DNA of 64,000 bases, taken from NCBI RefSeq assembly GCF_963667045.1, contig NZ_OY762934.1, positions 1,109,501 through 1,173,500 of the forward strand. The letters are read 5' to 3'. Below the pieces are notes generated by a model, which did no database searches, was not told the DNA's origin, and saw only the letters and a list, made by a program, of their open reading frames with translations. A program made the position numbers and the translations under genes. This document shows positions 34,477 to 43,349 of this stretch, piece after piece (within the stretch, counting starts at the first letter, position 1; every line of letters begins with the position of its first letter). This DNA comes from an uncultured Cohaesibacter sp. (lineage in GTDB: Bacteria; Pseudomonadota; Alphaproteobacteria; Rhizobiales; Cohaesibacteraceae).

Positions 34477-35658
34477 TCAACCGGCCGCGTGAAGGATTGC
34501 CTCCAGTGTTTCCAGAGACAGAGGCACCGGGTTGCCCTTCATAGAAGACGCGGCAGCAGAAGCTTTGGCGACAGACGGCACAAGGGCCTTATTCACCCCT
34601 TGTGCCTGCAAACCGGGCAAAGCGTTGGCGCCAGACCACGTTGCCAGTTCATCAAACGCCTGATCGGCGGGGCATCCCAAGGCTCCGCCGATCCAGCCTC
34701 TTACCTCGGCAAACCGTTCGAGCAGTCGAGCGCGTTCACCCTCATCAAGGTCGCTGGACACCCGCACCTCCTGTTCATTCGCCGTCAGCACGTGGGGCAG
34801 AAGAGCACCGCACAAAGCGCCATGGGCCGCTCCCGTTTCCCCACCAAGCACACCGGCAAGACCGTGCACCGCACCGAGCCCGGCATTGGCCAGCGCCAAC
34901 CCGCCGCAAAGGCTCGTCCAGGCGAGGGCATCGCGCGCACTCCTGTTCTCGTCCGTCATCAGCTTTGCCAGAGCTTCAAGGCCCTTGGGAATAGCATCTC
35001 GGCAGAGAAGATCCGTCAGCACGTTTGCCTTGCAGGAAAGATAGGGCTCGATGACCTGTGTCACCGCATCCAGCCCGCTCGCCAGCGTGATGGCGCGGGG
35101 CAGATAGTCAGTGAGCTCCGGATCGATGATCGCCAGTGTCGGCAGCATGCGCGGATCTCTCAGAGACACCTTGCGCGCAGCTTCCGGCACGGTCAGCACG
35201 GCATTCTTGGTCACCTCGGCACCGGTTCCGGCCGTGGTCGGCAAGGCGGCGAACGGCAGCGGAGCCTGTTCAAGCGGCAGGCCTTTGCCCACGACCTCCA
35301 GATGATCCATGACCGGACGTGTCGCAGGCACAAGCGCCGCCAGCGCCTTGCCTGTATCAATCACAGCCCCGCCACCGATGGCGACGATGGCCTTCACCTG
35401 TGTCGCGCGGGCGCGAGCCACCCCTTCCTCGATCAGCGCGATATCCGGTTCTCTGGGCACGGAGAAGGCCACCACCTCGACACCCAGTGCGATCAGGGCT
35501 TCCAGCAGCCATTCGACCCGCGCTCCATCTCTGCCATGAACCAGCAGCAGGGGCGAGCCCAGTTTACCCAATGCCGCGACATTGCGCGCCGCTTCCTTGC
35601 GGCCAAAACGGATGGTGGTAGCTGTCATGAACTGGAAAGATGAAATGGAAGATGTCAT
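34477..35658 (-). CDS. Iron-type alcohol dehydrogenase family protein, one metal ligand replaced
   Basis: This 393-residue enzyme of the Fe-ADH / maleylacetate reductase superfamily has the NAD-binding AIGGGAVIDTGKAL (about residue 93-106) and LPTTAGTGAEVTKNAV. The metal site in most members is Asp-His-His-His. Here Asp197 (GLDAVTQVIEPY), His265 (GAVHGLAG) and His279 (GAAHGAL) are present, but the second ligand is Gln201 instead of His. This may change the metal or the substrate. The ATG at 35658 has GGAG eight bases upstream. It is the neighbour of pflB across a 900-base gap, so an alcohol or aldehyde role in fermentation is possible. Confidence 0.85.
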   Translation of the reverse strand: MTSSISSFQFMTATTIRFGRKEAARNVAALGKLGSPLLLVHGRDGARVEWLLEALIALGVEVVAFSVPREPDIALIEEGVARARATQVKAIVAIGGGAVIDTGKALAALVPATRPVMDHLEVVGKGLPLEQAPLPFAALPTTAGTGAEVTKNAVLTVPEAARKVSLRDPRMLPTLAIIDPELTDYLPRAITLASGLDAVTQVIEPYLSCKANVLTDLLCRDAIPKGLEALAKLMTDENRSARDALAWTSLCGGLALANAGLGAVHGLAGVLGGETGAAHGALCGALLPHVLTANEQEVRVSSDLDEGERARLLERFAEVRGWIGGALGCPADQAFDELATWSGANALPGLQAQGVNKALVPSVAKASAAASSMKGNPVPLSLETLEAILHAAG

Positions 35659-36562
35659 TGAATGGCTCCGATTAAGGAATTGACGTGGAAGACCGGCAAC
35701 CGAGGTCCGGTCAATGCCGCACAGGCTGCGGAGGCTGCAGGCGTGCTCGCGTAACGATACTGGTCCCTGCCTGACAGGCCCCTTCATGAAGCGAGCGCAC
35801 CCCAATATATATAGAGTGCTCCAGAGCAGGTTTCATGGCGAGGAAACACCGTTCGGATTGCAAATGCCATCAAAGGCTCCCTCTTCATCCGCGTCAAGCC
35901 GCTTCCTGATGGGCAAGGCATTCAAATTCGCTGCGTTGCAACAAAAATAATACGTACAACTATCTACTGTTCATCAGTTTTTCCCATTTTAGCTATCCAA
36001 ATACCTCATGCGACTCCGCAGGGACTCATGCACTCGTCGCATGGCTGAAAGGTACCCTAAAAAAATCACCTAAAACCAAAGCCATAGACTAATTAATTAG
36101 GCAAGTGCAGTTGCCTGCATTTGCGTTGCAGTGCAAAAACACCCTGTATATACGGGTTTTTACGGAATTATTTCCCAAATTTATTTGAATCCGAGCACAT
36201 CTTTTTCCGCAGACTGTATCGTCAGAGCTATGCATTTAATGCAAATCGCGCATTCCAGCTATTATCATATTGTTTTTATTGTCTTTTTCAAATCGATTTT
36301 GAAACCATTCAGTTTGCGTCGATGCTGGGCTTTGATATATAATGCCCAAGAAAGTCAAGGAGGGAGTTCGTACTAGAACAAAGCTGCAAATACCAACGCT
36401 CTCCCCTTGCGGAAAAACCCTGGCTAACTCCCCTTTACAATCGAGCGGTCGGCACTGCTCGAAACGGGTGAGCTATGCCCAAATGGTGGCCAAATGGTGG
36501 TTTGTGAGGCCATGCCACCTGACCGAACAGAATTTACTCGTTTAACAGTGAGGATACCAACA
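35659..36562. promoter_or_regulatory. Long pflB control region with dense palindromes
   Basis: About 900 bases carry no gene. Seen within it: CTAATTAATTAG (36089-36100, perfect); GGCAA/TTGCC flanking GTGCAG (36100-36115); TTGC-GT-TGCA-GT-GCAA (36121-36136); CC-T-GTATATAC-G-GG near 36143; and TTCAAA-N5-TTTGAA (36287-36303). Such density suggests several oxygen- or redox-responsive factors, as at pfl promoters elsewhere. No perfect FNR box is present. AGGA at 36550-36553 is the ribosome site of pflB. Confidence 0.5.
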
Positions 36563-38818
36563 ATGAATTATATGAGTGATAAACCCGTTGTCGCTGATCC
36601 TTGGCAGGGTTTCTCGGATGGTGAATGGCGCAACAAAGTCGATACGCGCGGTTTTATCCAGGAAAACTACACTCCATATGATGGTGACGACAGCTTCCTC
36701 GCAGGCGCAACTGACCGTACCAAACAGCTCTGGGCTGAACTGGGCGATCTGCTGAAAAAAGAGCGTGCTGCTGGTGTCCTCGACGTATCACTGATCCCTT
36801 CTTCCATCACGGCTCATGATGCAGGTTACATCAACAAGGATCTTGAGATCATCGTTGGCCTGCAGACGGACGCGCCTCTGAAACGTGCGATCATGCCAAA
36901 TGGTGGCTACCGCATGGTTGAAGCCAGCCTGGATGCCTACAACTTCCCGCATGACAAAAGCGTAGCTGACGTCTGGAACAAATATCGCAAAAGCCATAAC
37001 CAAGGCGTTTTTGATGTTTACAGCCCAGACATCAAAGCATGCCGTCACTCTGGTGTTATCACCGGCCTGCCTGATGCTTATGGCCGCGGACGCATCATCG
37101 GCGACTACCGCCGTATCGCCCTTTATGGCATTGATTTCCTGAAATCTGCCAAAAAAGCTGAATTCGCAGAGCTCGATGACGCTGTCTTTGATATGGACAC
37201 CATCCGTCTTCGCGAAGAACTTTCCGAACAGTTCCGCGCTCTTGAAGAGCTGCGTGAAATGGGCCTGAAATACGGCGTAGACATGTCCAAGCCTGCGACC
37301 AATGCTCGCGAAGCCATCCAGTTCACCTACATGGGTTATCTGGCTGCCGTGAAAGAGCAGAACGGTGCAGCAATGTCTCTGGGTCGTACATCGACCTTCC
37401 TCGACATCTACGTGAAACGCGATATCGATGCGGGCCTTCTGACCGAAGAACAGGCTCAGGAAATGATCGACGACTTCATCATGAAGCTTCGTATCGTTCG
37501 CTTCCTGCGTACGCCTGAATATGATGAACTCTTCTCTGGCGATCCAGTTTGGGTTACAGAAGCCATCGGCGGTATTGGTCTTGACGGTCGCTCCATGGTT
37601 ACCAAGAGCTCCTTCCGCATTCTGAATACCCTGTTCAACCTGGGCCCTGCTCCGGAACCGAACCTCACTGTTCTGTGGTCTTCCAAACTGCCGCGCGGCT
37701 TTAAAGATTTCTGCGCAAAAGTGTCCAAGGAAACCTCTGCCATCCAGTATGAAAACGATGATCTGATGCGTCCGAAATGGGGCGACGACTATGGCATCGC
37801 ATGCTGTGTGTCCGCCATGGCCATCGGCAAACAGATGCAGTTCTTCGGTGCACGCGCCAACCTCGCAAAATGCATGCTCTATGCAATTAACGGCGGTGTT
37901 GACGAGAAGACCGGCAAGAAAATTGCTAAAGGTCTGGAACCGATCAAGGGCGACGTTCTTGACTATGACGAAGTCATGGCCAAATACGATATCGCCATGG
38001 AATGGCTGGCAAAGACCTACGTCAAGGCTCTGAACACCATCCATTACATGCACGACAAATATGCCTACGAACGCATCGAGATGGCTCTGCATGACCGCGA
38101 CATCCTGCGCACCATGGCTTGCGGCATCGCCGGCCTGTCCATCGCAGCTGACTCCCTGTCTGCCATGAAATATGCCAAGGTTCATGTGATCCGCAACGAA
38201 GCCGGTCTGGCCGTCGACTACAAGATCGAAGGCGACTATCCTGCATTCGGCAACAACGATGACCGTGTTGACAGCATCGCATGCTACCTGACCGAAACCT
38301 TCATGAAGAAGATTGCGGGCCAGCCTTACTTCTATCGCGATGCAATGCCGACCCAGTCCATCCTGACCATCACCTCCAACGTGGTCTATGGCAAGAAAAC
38401 CGGCAACACCCCTGACGGTCGTCGCTCTGGCGAACCATTCGCTCCGGGTGCCAACCCAATGAACGGCCGCGACAAGAAAGGCTTTGTTGCTGCTGGTGCT
38501 TCAGTTGCCAAACTGCCTTACGACTATGCTCAGGACGGCATCAGCTGGACTGCTTCTGCTACCCCGACCTCCATGGGTCACACCGACAAAGAGCAGATCC
38601 GCAACCTGGCCAACTGCCTTGACGGCTTCTGTGATGCTGGCGGCTTCCATGTGAACGTCAACATGCTTCGCCGCGAAACCCTGGAAGACGCAATGGAACA
38701 TCCTGAGAAATATCCTCAGCTGACCGTCCGCGTTTCCGGCTACGCTGTGAACTTCATCAAGCTGACCCGCGAACAGCAGCTCGATGTTCTGAGCCGTACC
38801 TTCCATGACCACATGTAA
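36563..38818 (+). CDS. pflB: Formate C-acetyltransferase (pyruvate formate-lyase)
   Basis: This 751-residue glycyl-radical enzyme converts pyruvate and CoA to acetyl-CoA and formate without oxygen. The catalytic cysteine pair is Cys414-Cys415 in [13 protein letters not shown]. The radical glycine is Gly726 in the C-terminal [12 protein letters not shown]. Length matches E. coli PflB (760). The ATG at 36563 follows AGGA; the frame is open upstream to 36494 without family similarity. The activating enzyme gene follows at 39109. Codon choice (many AAA, GGT, CGT, GCT) differs from neighbours rich in GGC, CGC and GCC. That suits high expression, or acquisition from another lineage. Confidence 0.97.
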   Translation: MNYMSDKPVVADPWQGFSDGEWRNKVDTRGFIQENYTPYDGDDSFLAGATDRTKQLWAELGDLLKKERAAGVLDVSLIPSSITAHDAGYINKDLEIIVGLQTDAPLKRAIMPNGGYRMVEASLDAYNFPHDKSVADVWNKYRKSHNQGVFDVYSPDIKACRHSGVITGLPDAYGRGRIIGDYRRIALYGIDFLKSAKKAEFAELDDAVFDMDTIRLREELSEQFRALEELREMGLKYGVDMSKPATNAREAIQFTYMGYLAAVKEQNGAAMSLGRTSTFLDIYVKRDIDAGLLTEEQAQEMIDDFIMKLRIVRFLRTPEYDELFSGDPVWVTEAIGGIGLDGRSMVTKSSFRILNTLFNLGPAPEPNLTVLWSSKLPRGFKDFCAKVSKETSAIQYENDDLMRPKWGDDYGIACCVSAMAIGKQMQFFGARANLAKCMLYAINGGVDEKTGKKIAKGLEPIKGDVLDYDEVMAKYDIAMEWLAKTYVKALNTIHYMHDKYAYERIEMALHDRDILRTMACGIAGLSIAADSLSAMKYAKVHVIRNEAGLAVDYKIEGDYPAFGNNDDRVDSIACYLTETFMKKIAGQPYFYRDAMPTQSILTITSNVVYGKKTGNTPDGRRSGEPFAPGANPMNGRDKKGFVAAGASVAKLPYDYAQDGISWTASATPTSMGHTDKEQIRNLANCLDGFCDAGGFHVNVNMLRRETLEDAMEHPEKYPQLTVRVSGYAVNFIKLTREQQLDVLSRTFHDHM

Positions 38819-38856
38819 GGTTGAGCGCTCGAAGCTCATCTGACCTGAAATGAGAC

Positions 38857-38891
38857 GAGCCGGAAAGCCTTTGCTTTTCGGCTCTTCTTTT
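38857..38891 (+). terminator. Terminator-like hairpin after pflB
   Basis: GAGCCGGAAAGC pairs with GCTTTTCGGCTC (one G-T pair) over a four-base loop and is followed by TTCTTTT, 38 bases after the pflB stop codon. It probably ends most pflB transcripts and lowers expression of pflA. Confidence 0.75.
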
Positions 38892-38936
38892 GACGACAGT
38901 CTCGTCGCCCACGAATCCCACGCCGCCTTGACAAGT

Positions 38937-39020
38937 CACTCTGACTGGCTTCTCTGGCTGGCCACTCTGGCTGGAATGAGCCCGGCATTGATGCTATGAA
39001 ACGGGATGCTATGAAACGGC
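38937..39020 (+). repeat. Short tandem repeats between pflB and pflA
   Basis: ATGCTATGAAACGG occurs twice in direct succession as 15-base units (38991-39005, 39006-39020; 14 of 15 bases identical). Just before it, three imperfect copies of CTCTGGCTGG lie at about 38938-38973. Tandem units of this size can change in number by slippage and would alter the pflB-pflA spacing. Confidence 0.7.
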
Positions 39021-39108
39021 GAGCGTTCCCTGCATTCCGGCGCACGGGATCCGCGATCAACAACGAGACCAAAACGAGACCCACAGTTCCCCCAAAGGAG
39101 GACCGGAC

Positions 39109-39894
39109 TTGAGCACAGCCGAAATCGAAAACGAACCTCAGGCACACGAACGCAAGGATCCGTCGGAATACGGCTTCCTTCACTCCATGGAGTCCGGCGC
39201 GGCCGTTGACGGTCCGGGCATGCGCTTTGTCTTTTTCATGTCCGGTTGTCAGTTCAAATGCCTCTATTGCCACAATCCGGATACCTGGAAGCTGCATAAT
39301 GGCACCTATATCGACATTGACGGCGTACTGAAAGAAATCAAGGGCTATGCCCGCTTCCTCAAATTTGCCGGTGGCGTGACCTTCTCGGGCGGCGAACCGA
39401 TGATGCAGGCCCCGTTCGTGGGTGCTGCTGCGCGGGCCATCAAGGACAAGTTTGATCTGCATATCGCGCTCGATACGCAGGGCTTCCTGCATGGCAATGT
39501 GGAAGACGACTGGTTTGATCCATTCGACCTCATCATGCTGGACATCAAGCACATCGATCCGGACACCTACCTCAAGCTGACCTCACAGCCGCTACAGCCG
39601 ACACTCGACTTCGCCCAGCGCATGGTGCGCCTCAAGAAGGAAATGCGCATCCGCTACGTGCTGGTTCCCGAGTGGACCGACGCGAAAGAGGACGTCGAGA
39701 AGATGGCCGACTATGTCGCCAGCCTTGGCGATCTGATCGAGCTTGTCGAGGTTCTTCCCTTCCATCAGCTCGGCACCTCCAAATGGGAGAAGCTGGGCAT
39801 GGAATACAAGCTCAAGGATCTGCGCACCCCAACCCCGGAAGAAGCGGAAGCGGCGCGGGATATCTTCCGTTCGCGCGGCCTTGTGGCCACCTGA
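39109..39894 (+). CDS. pflA: Pyruvate formate-lyase activating enzyme (radical SAM)
   Basis: This 261-residue radical SAM enzyme installs the glycyl radical on PflB. The cluster motif CX3CX2C lies at Cys47, Cys51 and Cys54 (GCQFKCLYCHNPDTW), followed by the SAM-binding TFSGGEPMMQ. Typical late stretches are DIKHIDPDTY and PFHQLGTSKW. Start is a TTG at 39109 with AAAGGAGG in front, which may limit yield relative to pflB. An N-terminal extension of about 20 residues precedes the conserved YGFLHSMESG. Confidence 0.96.
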   Translation: MSTAEIENEPQAHERKDPSEYGFLHSMESGAAVDGPGMRFVFFMSGCQFKCLYCHNPDTWKLHNGTYIDIDGVLKEIKGYARFLKFAGGVTFSGGEPMMQAPFVGAAARAIKDKFDLHIALDTQGFLHGNVEDDWFDPFDLIMLDIKHIDPDTYLKLTSQPLQPTLDFAQRMVRLKKEMRIRYVLVPEWTDAKEDVEKMADYVASLGDLIELVEVLPFHQLGTSKWEKLGMEYKLKDLRTPTPEEAEAARDIFRSRGLVAT

Positions 39895-39922
39895 GTGTAG
39901 CCGCACCAAACGCCGGATACAG

Positions 39923-39964
39923 AAAGCCCCTTTGGTGCCAGCCACCAGAGGGGCTTTTCTTTTC
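39923..39964 (+). terminator. Terminator of pflA
   Basis: AAAGCCCCTTTGGTG pairs with CCACCAGAGGGGCTTTT (one mismatch) around CCAG, followed by CTTTT, 28 bases after the stop codon. Its left side is A-rich, so it could also act on the convergent oxidoreductase gene. Confidence 0.85.
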
Positions 39965-40032
39965 CCGGTGATTGCCTCGGACGGGTGGGCGATCTTCTTC
40001 CTTCAATGGAAACAAGCGCCCTGCCCAGGGCT

Positions 40033-41058
40033 TCAGAAGGAATCGAGGGCAATCCGCAGACCCGCCTCGGCGCTTGAGCGCTCCATTGCCTCGATCAACC
40101 GCTGCACCCTCAAGCCATCCCGGCCCGGCGCGATCAGGCTGTCGGCCCTGCCTTCCACCACATCGACGAAATTCTGGATGATTTCCATGTGCCAGTCATA
40201 GGGGAAGGCCATGGGGTCGGCGCCAGCACCGGAAAGGCCCTTCTCGGCAAACTCCTCAACCTTGCCGTCCCGCATGTGGATGGTCAGGCTGCCGCCTTCC
40301 AGCGTTGCCGAGCCGAGCGTACCGTCGACCCGGATGGTCTCGGCCGATCCGGGGAAGCTGGCCGTGGTGGCGCAGATGGACCCAACGGCACCGGACTCGA
40401 AAAGCACACCGGCACTGGCGAAATCCTCGGCTTCCATGGCGTGCAGCTGGGTGGTGGTCAACATGGCCTGTACCGCCTTGACCGGCCCGAGCAGATGCAG
40501 CATCAGGTCGAGAACGTGAATGGCCTGCGTGATCAGCACGCCGCCGCCATCCTGTTCGTAGGTGCCACGCCCCGGCTGGTCGTAATAGTCCTGTGGGCGC
40601 CACCAGGGAACATCGATACGCACCATGGCGATATCACCAAGCTGGCCGCTGTCCAAAAGGCCTTTCAATCGCCGTGCCCCCTGACGGGCGCGATGCTGAA
40701 AGACGGTACCGAGAAGGATGCCTGCCTGTTCGGCAATCTCGACCAGCTCCGTTGCGGCGGACAACGTGCGCTCCAGCGGTTTTTCCATCAGGATATGCTT
40801 GCCGGCGGCGGCCATCAGAGACACGATCTCCTTGCGGCTATCCGGCGGGGTGAGCACCAGAACGGCTTCGGTTTCAGGATCATCGGCAATGGCCTGTAAT
40901 GAGGGGAAGGCGTTGACCTGCATGGCTTCTGCGGCCGAATCCCGCCTTGTCTTGTTGCGCATGTAGAGCCCCGTGAGCTCCACGCTTTCATGCAAGGATT
41001 CCAATGCGGCCACATGGGCACGAGCCGCCATTCCCAATCCGATTACAGCAAGTTTCAT
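40033..41058 (-). CDS. Gfo/Idh/MocA-family NAD(P)-dependent oxidoreductase
   Basis: This 341-residue dehydrogenase has a Rossmann fold at the very N-terminus (AVIGLGMAARAHVAAL). The family signature EKPLERTLSAATELVEIAE lies near residue 95, followed by the alpha/beta substrate domain with GTYEQDGGGVLITQAIHVLD. The ATG at 41058 follows AGGAGGG. Relatives act on sugars, inositols or UDP-sugars. No transporter or sugar gene is adjacent, so the substrate is open. Confidence 0.9.
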   Translation of the reverse strand: MKLAVIGLGMAARAHVAALESLHESVELTGLYMRNKTRRDSAAEAMQVNAFPSLQAIADDPETEAVLVLTPPDSRKEIVSLMAAAGKHILMEKPLERTLSAATELVEIAEQAGILLGTVFQHRARQGARRLKGLLDSGQLGDIAMVRIDVPWWRPQDYYDQPGRGTYEQDGGGVLITQAIHVLDLMLHLLGPVKAVQAMLTTTQLHAMEAEDFASAGVLFESGAVGSICATTASFPGSAETIRVDGTLGSATLEGGSLTIHMRDGKVEEFAEKGLSGAGADPMAFPYDWHMEIIQNFVDVVEGRADSLIAPGRDGLRVQRLIEAMERSSAEAGLRIALDSF

Positions 41059-41420
41059 GGTCCCTCCTTGGCCTGCCGATCTATTGGACACACATGCATT
41101 TTCTGACCGGGGCATCTGTTTTTCTTGTGCTCTAACGATGATCCAAACAATCCTGTTTGACAAGCCATGAGTTGTCATGCCGGGCAGGACATCGCTGTAA
41201 AGTCCCTGCCCTGCCCCAACACGCCCAGCCCGCTCATACCGGCCATTCGGACTTGCCTGCCACGGCAAGAAATGCTGTGCGCATTTGGCGCGGTCGCAAC
41301 AGGGGAGAAAGCCGCAAGAACAAAAGCATCTCCGCCCGTTTGCCTGTATGAGATGGAGTATGAGATGGAACATCGTCATCAGACCTCACGCCAAAACCAC
41401 GTTCAAAAAGGCAGATCACC
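41059..41420. other. Intergenic region between divergent genes
   Basis: This 362-base gap should hold the promoters of the oxidoreductase (leftward) and the TDT transporter (rightward). A minus-strand frame of about 107 codons joins the oxidoreductase in phase from upstream but lacks similarity, and the conserved start at 41058 is preferred. I see no strong repeat. Confidence 0.35.
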
Positions 41421-42380
41421 ATGACCGAACACCTCAACCGCCTTTTCACCCTCCCCACCCCGACGGCCGGGCTTGCCCTCGGCATTGCCTCGCTGGGGCT
41501 GTGCTGGGAGAATAGCGGGCTGTTCGCCGGTCAGGCCCAAATGGCAGGCGCGCTTGTCGGGGCCATGCTGCTGCTACTGCTGCTGACCGGGTTTATTCTG
41601 CGCCCGGGCCAATTGCTCAATGACGTGAAGCACCCGGTGGTGGGCAGCATCGTGCCGACCTTCTCCATGGCCACCATGCTCGTCGCGAGCGCTGTGGGTG
41701 GCAGCCTCGGCCTCATCCTGTGGCTCATGGCAGTGGCGATGCATGTCCTGTTGCTGCTGCTCTTCTGCATTTATCGGCTGAGAGGCTTTCACCTCCATCA
41801 GATGGTCCCGAGCTGGTATATTCCGCCGGTCGGAATCATCGTGGCCAATATCACCCTGCCCGACAGTGCCTTCTCCGGGCTGGCAAGTATCCTGTTCTGG
41901 TTCGGCCTTGTCTGCTACGCGGTGATGCAGCCGGTGATGATCTACCGCTTCCTGTTCGAGCGGGAAGTGCCCGATGCGGCCAAGCCGACTTTCGCGATCA
42001 TGGCAGCGCCCGCCAGCCTGTCGCTCGCCGGATATCTGGCCATTGCTCCTGCCCCGTCGATGCTCCTTGTCATGATATTGCTCGGGGTGGCGCTGCTGAT
42101 GACAGCCGTCATCTATCTGGCGTTGTTCCGGCTGATGCGGTTGCCTTTCACGCCCGGCTATTCGGCCTTCACCTTCCCCCTGGTGATCAGCGCGACGGCA
42201 TTGTTCAAGGGCGCAGCCTTTCTGGCGCAATGGCAGGAAACTGCCTCAGCGGCGGCGCAGCTCCTTTGGTTGGCACGGCTGGAACTGGCCGTGGCGACTG
42301 TGGTGGTGGTCTATGTGGCGATTCGCTATGCCCTCTGGTTTGCCACCGTCCCGGCCACTCCGGCCCCTAGCAAGGAGTAA
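41421..42380 (+). CDS. TDT-family transporter (tellurite-resistance/dicarboxylate type)
   Basis: This 319-residue protein has ten predicted membrane helices and the TDT stretches HPVVGSIVPTFSMATML and VPSWYIPPVGIIVANITLP. Family members include TehA, the yeast sulfite pump Ssu1 and malate carriers. Start at 41421. Ligand unknown; export of an organic acid would fit the fermentative context but is not shown. Confidence 0.85.
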   Translation: MTEHLNRLFTLPTPTAGLALGIASLGLCWENSGLFAGQAQMAGALVGAMLLLLLLTGFILRPGQLLNDVKHPVVGSIVPTFSMATMLVASAVGGSLGLILWLMAVAMHVLLLLLFCIYRLRGFHLHQMVPSWYIPPVGIIVANITLPDSAFSGLASILFWFGLVCYAVMQPVMIYRFLFEREVPDAAKPTFAIMAAPASLSLAGYLAIAPAPSMLLVMILLGVALLMTAVIYLALFRLMRLPFTPGYSAFTFPLVISATALFKGAAFLAQWQETASAAAQLLWLARLELAVATVVVVYVAIRYALWFATVPATPAPSKE

Positions 42381-42670
42381 TTGTCAGCATTGGCCGGAAT
42401 AGTGCAGAAACATCAGCGAATAACCACCGAGTCAGGGCAACTGTCTCCAAGATGACACAATCTGCATTTACGCAGTTCCGACATGAGCATTAAAACGTAG
42501 TTTTGAACAGAGCAGAGGATCCAACGCCCGTTCTGCCAGAGGTGGACCAGACCTCACTGCGCTCGGGTGCTCGCAAGGGCCCTTCCGGGTCCATGTTCCT
42601 TAAAACCATGAGAGTTCCGGCTGGCGACAGACCCATCGGAAAAGCTGACCGGGCTCATCGGAGATTGTTC

Positions 42671-43201
42671 ATGACCAGTTCTGCTCCAGAGAAATATTCC
42701 AGTGCAATCATTGTACTTCATTGGCTTGGCGCACTCTTGATTATCGGCTTGCTCATTGTCGGGTCGCTTCTCGAAGACATGACGGGCGCAACCAAAATGC
42801 AGCTTCTTGCCTTTCACTATTATGCTGGCCTTGCAACCGGCGCACTCTTTCTGGTGCGGCTGGTGTTTTTCTTCTTCCACGCCCGCCCCGCTGCTGACCC
42901 GTCCTGGCCCAAGTGGCAGGCAACCGCATCGACAGCCGTTGAAGGGCTGCTCTATCTACTGCCGCTCATCATGGTTGCAAGCGGCATGATCGCGATGCTG
43001 GCCTTTGGCCTTGGCGACTATGTGCAGGCAGGCGACTATGAGGGCTATCAGGCCGCGCATCGCGTCTGGCCGATGCTGGTGCACAGCCTCACCGCCAACC
43101 TGCTGATCGCCGCTGTGGGACTGCATGTGGTGACCGCGCTCTATCACCATTTCGTGCAGAAGGATCAGGTCTTCAACCGCATCACCTTCCGCAAGTCGTA
43201 A
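42671..43201 (+). CDS. Cytochrome b561 family membrane protein
   Basis: This 176-residue four-helix di-haem b cytochrome passes electrons from quinol in the inner membrane. Candidate haem-ligand histidines are in IVLHWLGALL, LLAFHYYAGLA, MLVHSLTANL and VGLHVVTALYHHF. The start at 42671 has GGAGA upstream; the longer frame from 42503 adds 56 non-membrane residues. About 290 bases upstream (42381-42670) hold no clear gene. It follows the TDT transporter on the same strand but is probably a separate unit. Confidence 0.9.
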   Translation: MTSSAPEKYSSAIIVLHWLGALLIIGLLIVGSLLEDMTGATKMQLLAFHYYAGLATGALFLVRLVFFFFHARPAADPSWPKWQATASTAVEGLLYLLPLIMVASGMIAMLAFGLGDYVQAGDYEGYQAAHRVWPMLVHSLTANLLIAAVGLHVVTALYHHFVQKDQVFNRITFRKS

Positions 43202-43234
43202 GCGCATGGTCCCTTGCCGGGACAGAGCCAGTTT

Positions 43235-43271
43235 GCCGGTTCCGATGGATGCCAACGGAGCCGGCTTTTTT
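43235..43271 (+). terminator. Terminator of the cytochrome b561 gene
   Basis: GCCGGTTCCG pairs with CGGAGCCGGC (one G-T pair) over an 11-base loop, followed by six T, 34 bases past the stop codon. Confidence 0.8.
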
Positions 43272-43282
43272 ATGCCGAATAC

Positions 43283-43317
43283 CAAAAGGGCGTCCCCGCA
43301 ACTTCGGGAACGCCCTT
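43283..43317 (-). terminator. Terminator of the pyruvate carboxylase gene
   Basis: AAGGGCGTCCCCG pairs with CGGGAACGCCCTT (one mismatch) over a six-base loop. On the minus strand it is followed by TTGG. It stands 33 bases past the pyc stop codon. Confidence 0.7.
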
Positions 43318-43349
43318 CAATCATTTTGGCTGCGAGAAGCAGGAAGAGA

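Noticed and set aside
35714-36376. Short frames in the pflB upstream region (35714-35950, 36121-36376)
   Set aside because: They cross palindromic regulatory DNA, have no ribosome sites and no recognisable sequence. A small RNA remains possible but cannot be shown.
35659-36562. FNR box upstream of pflB
   Set aside because: I looked for TTGAT-N4-ATCAA or one-mismatch forms and found none convincing. TTCAAA-N5-TTTGAA does not fit the consensus.
36788-38185. Minus-strand frame of 465 codons opposite pflB
   Set aside because: Shadow of pflB; no domain and no ribosome site.
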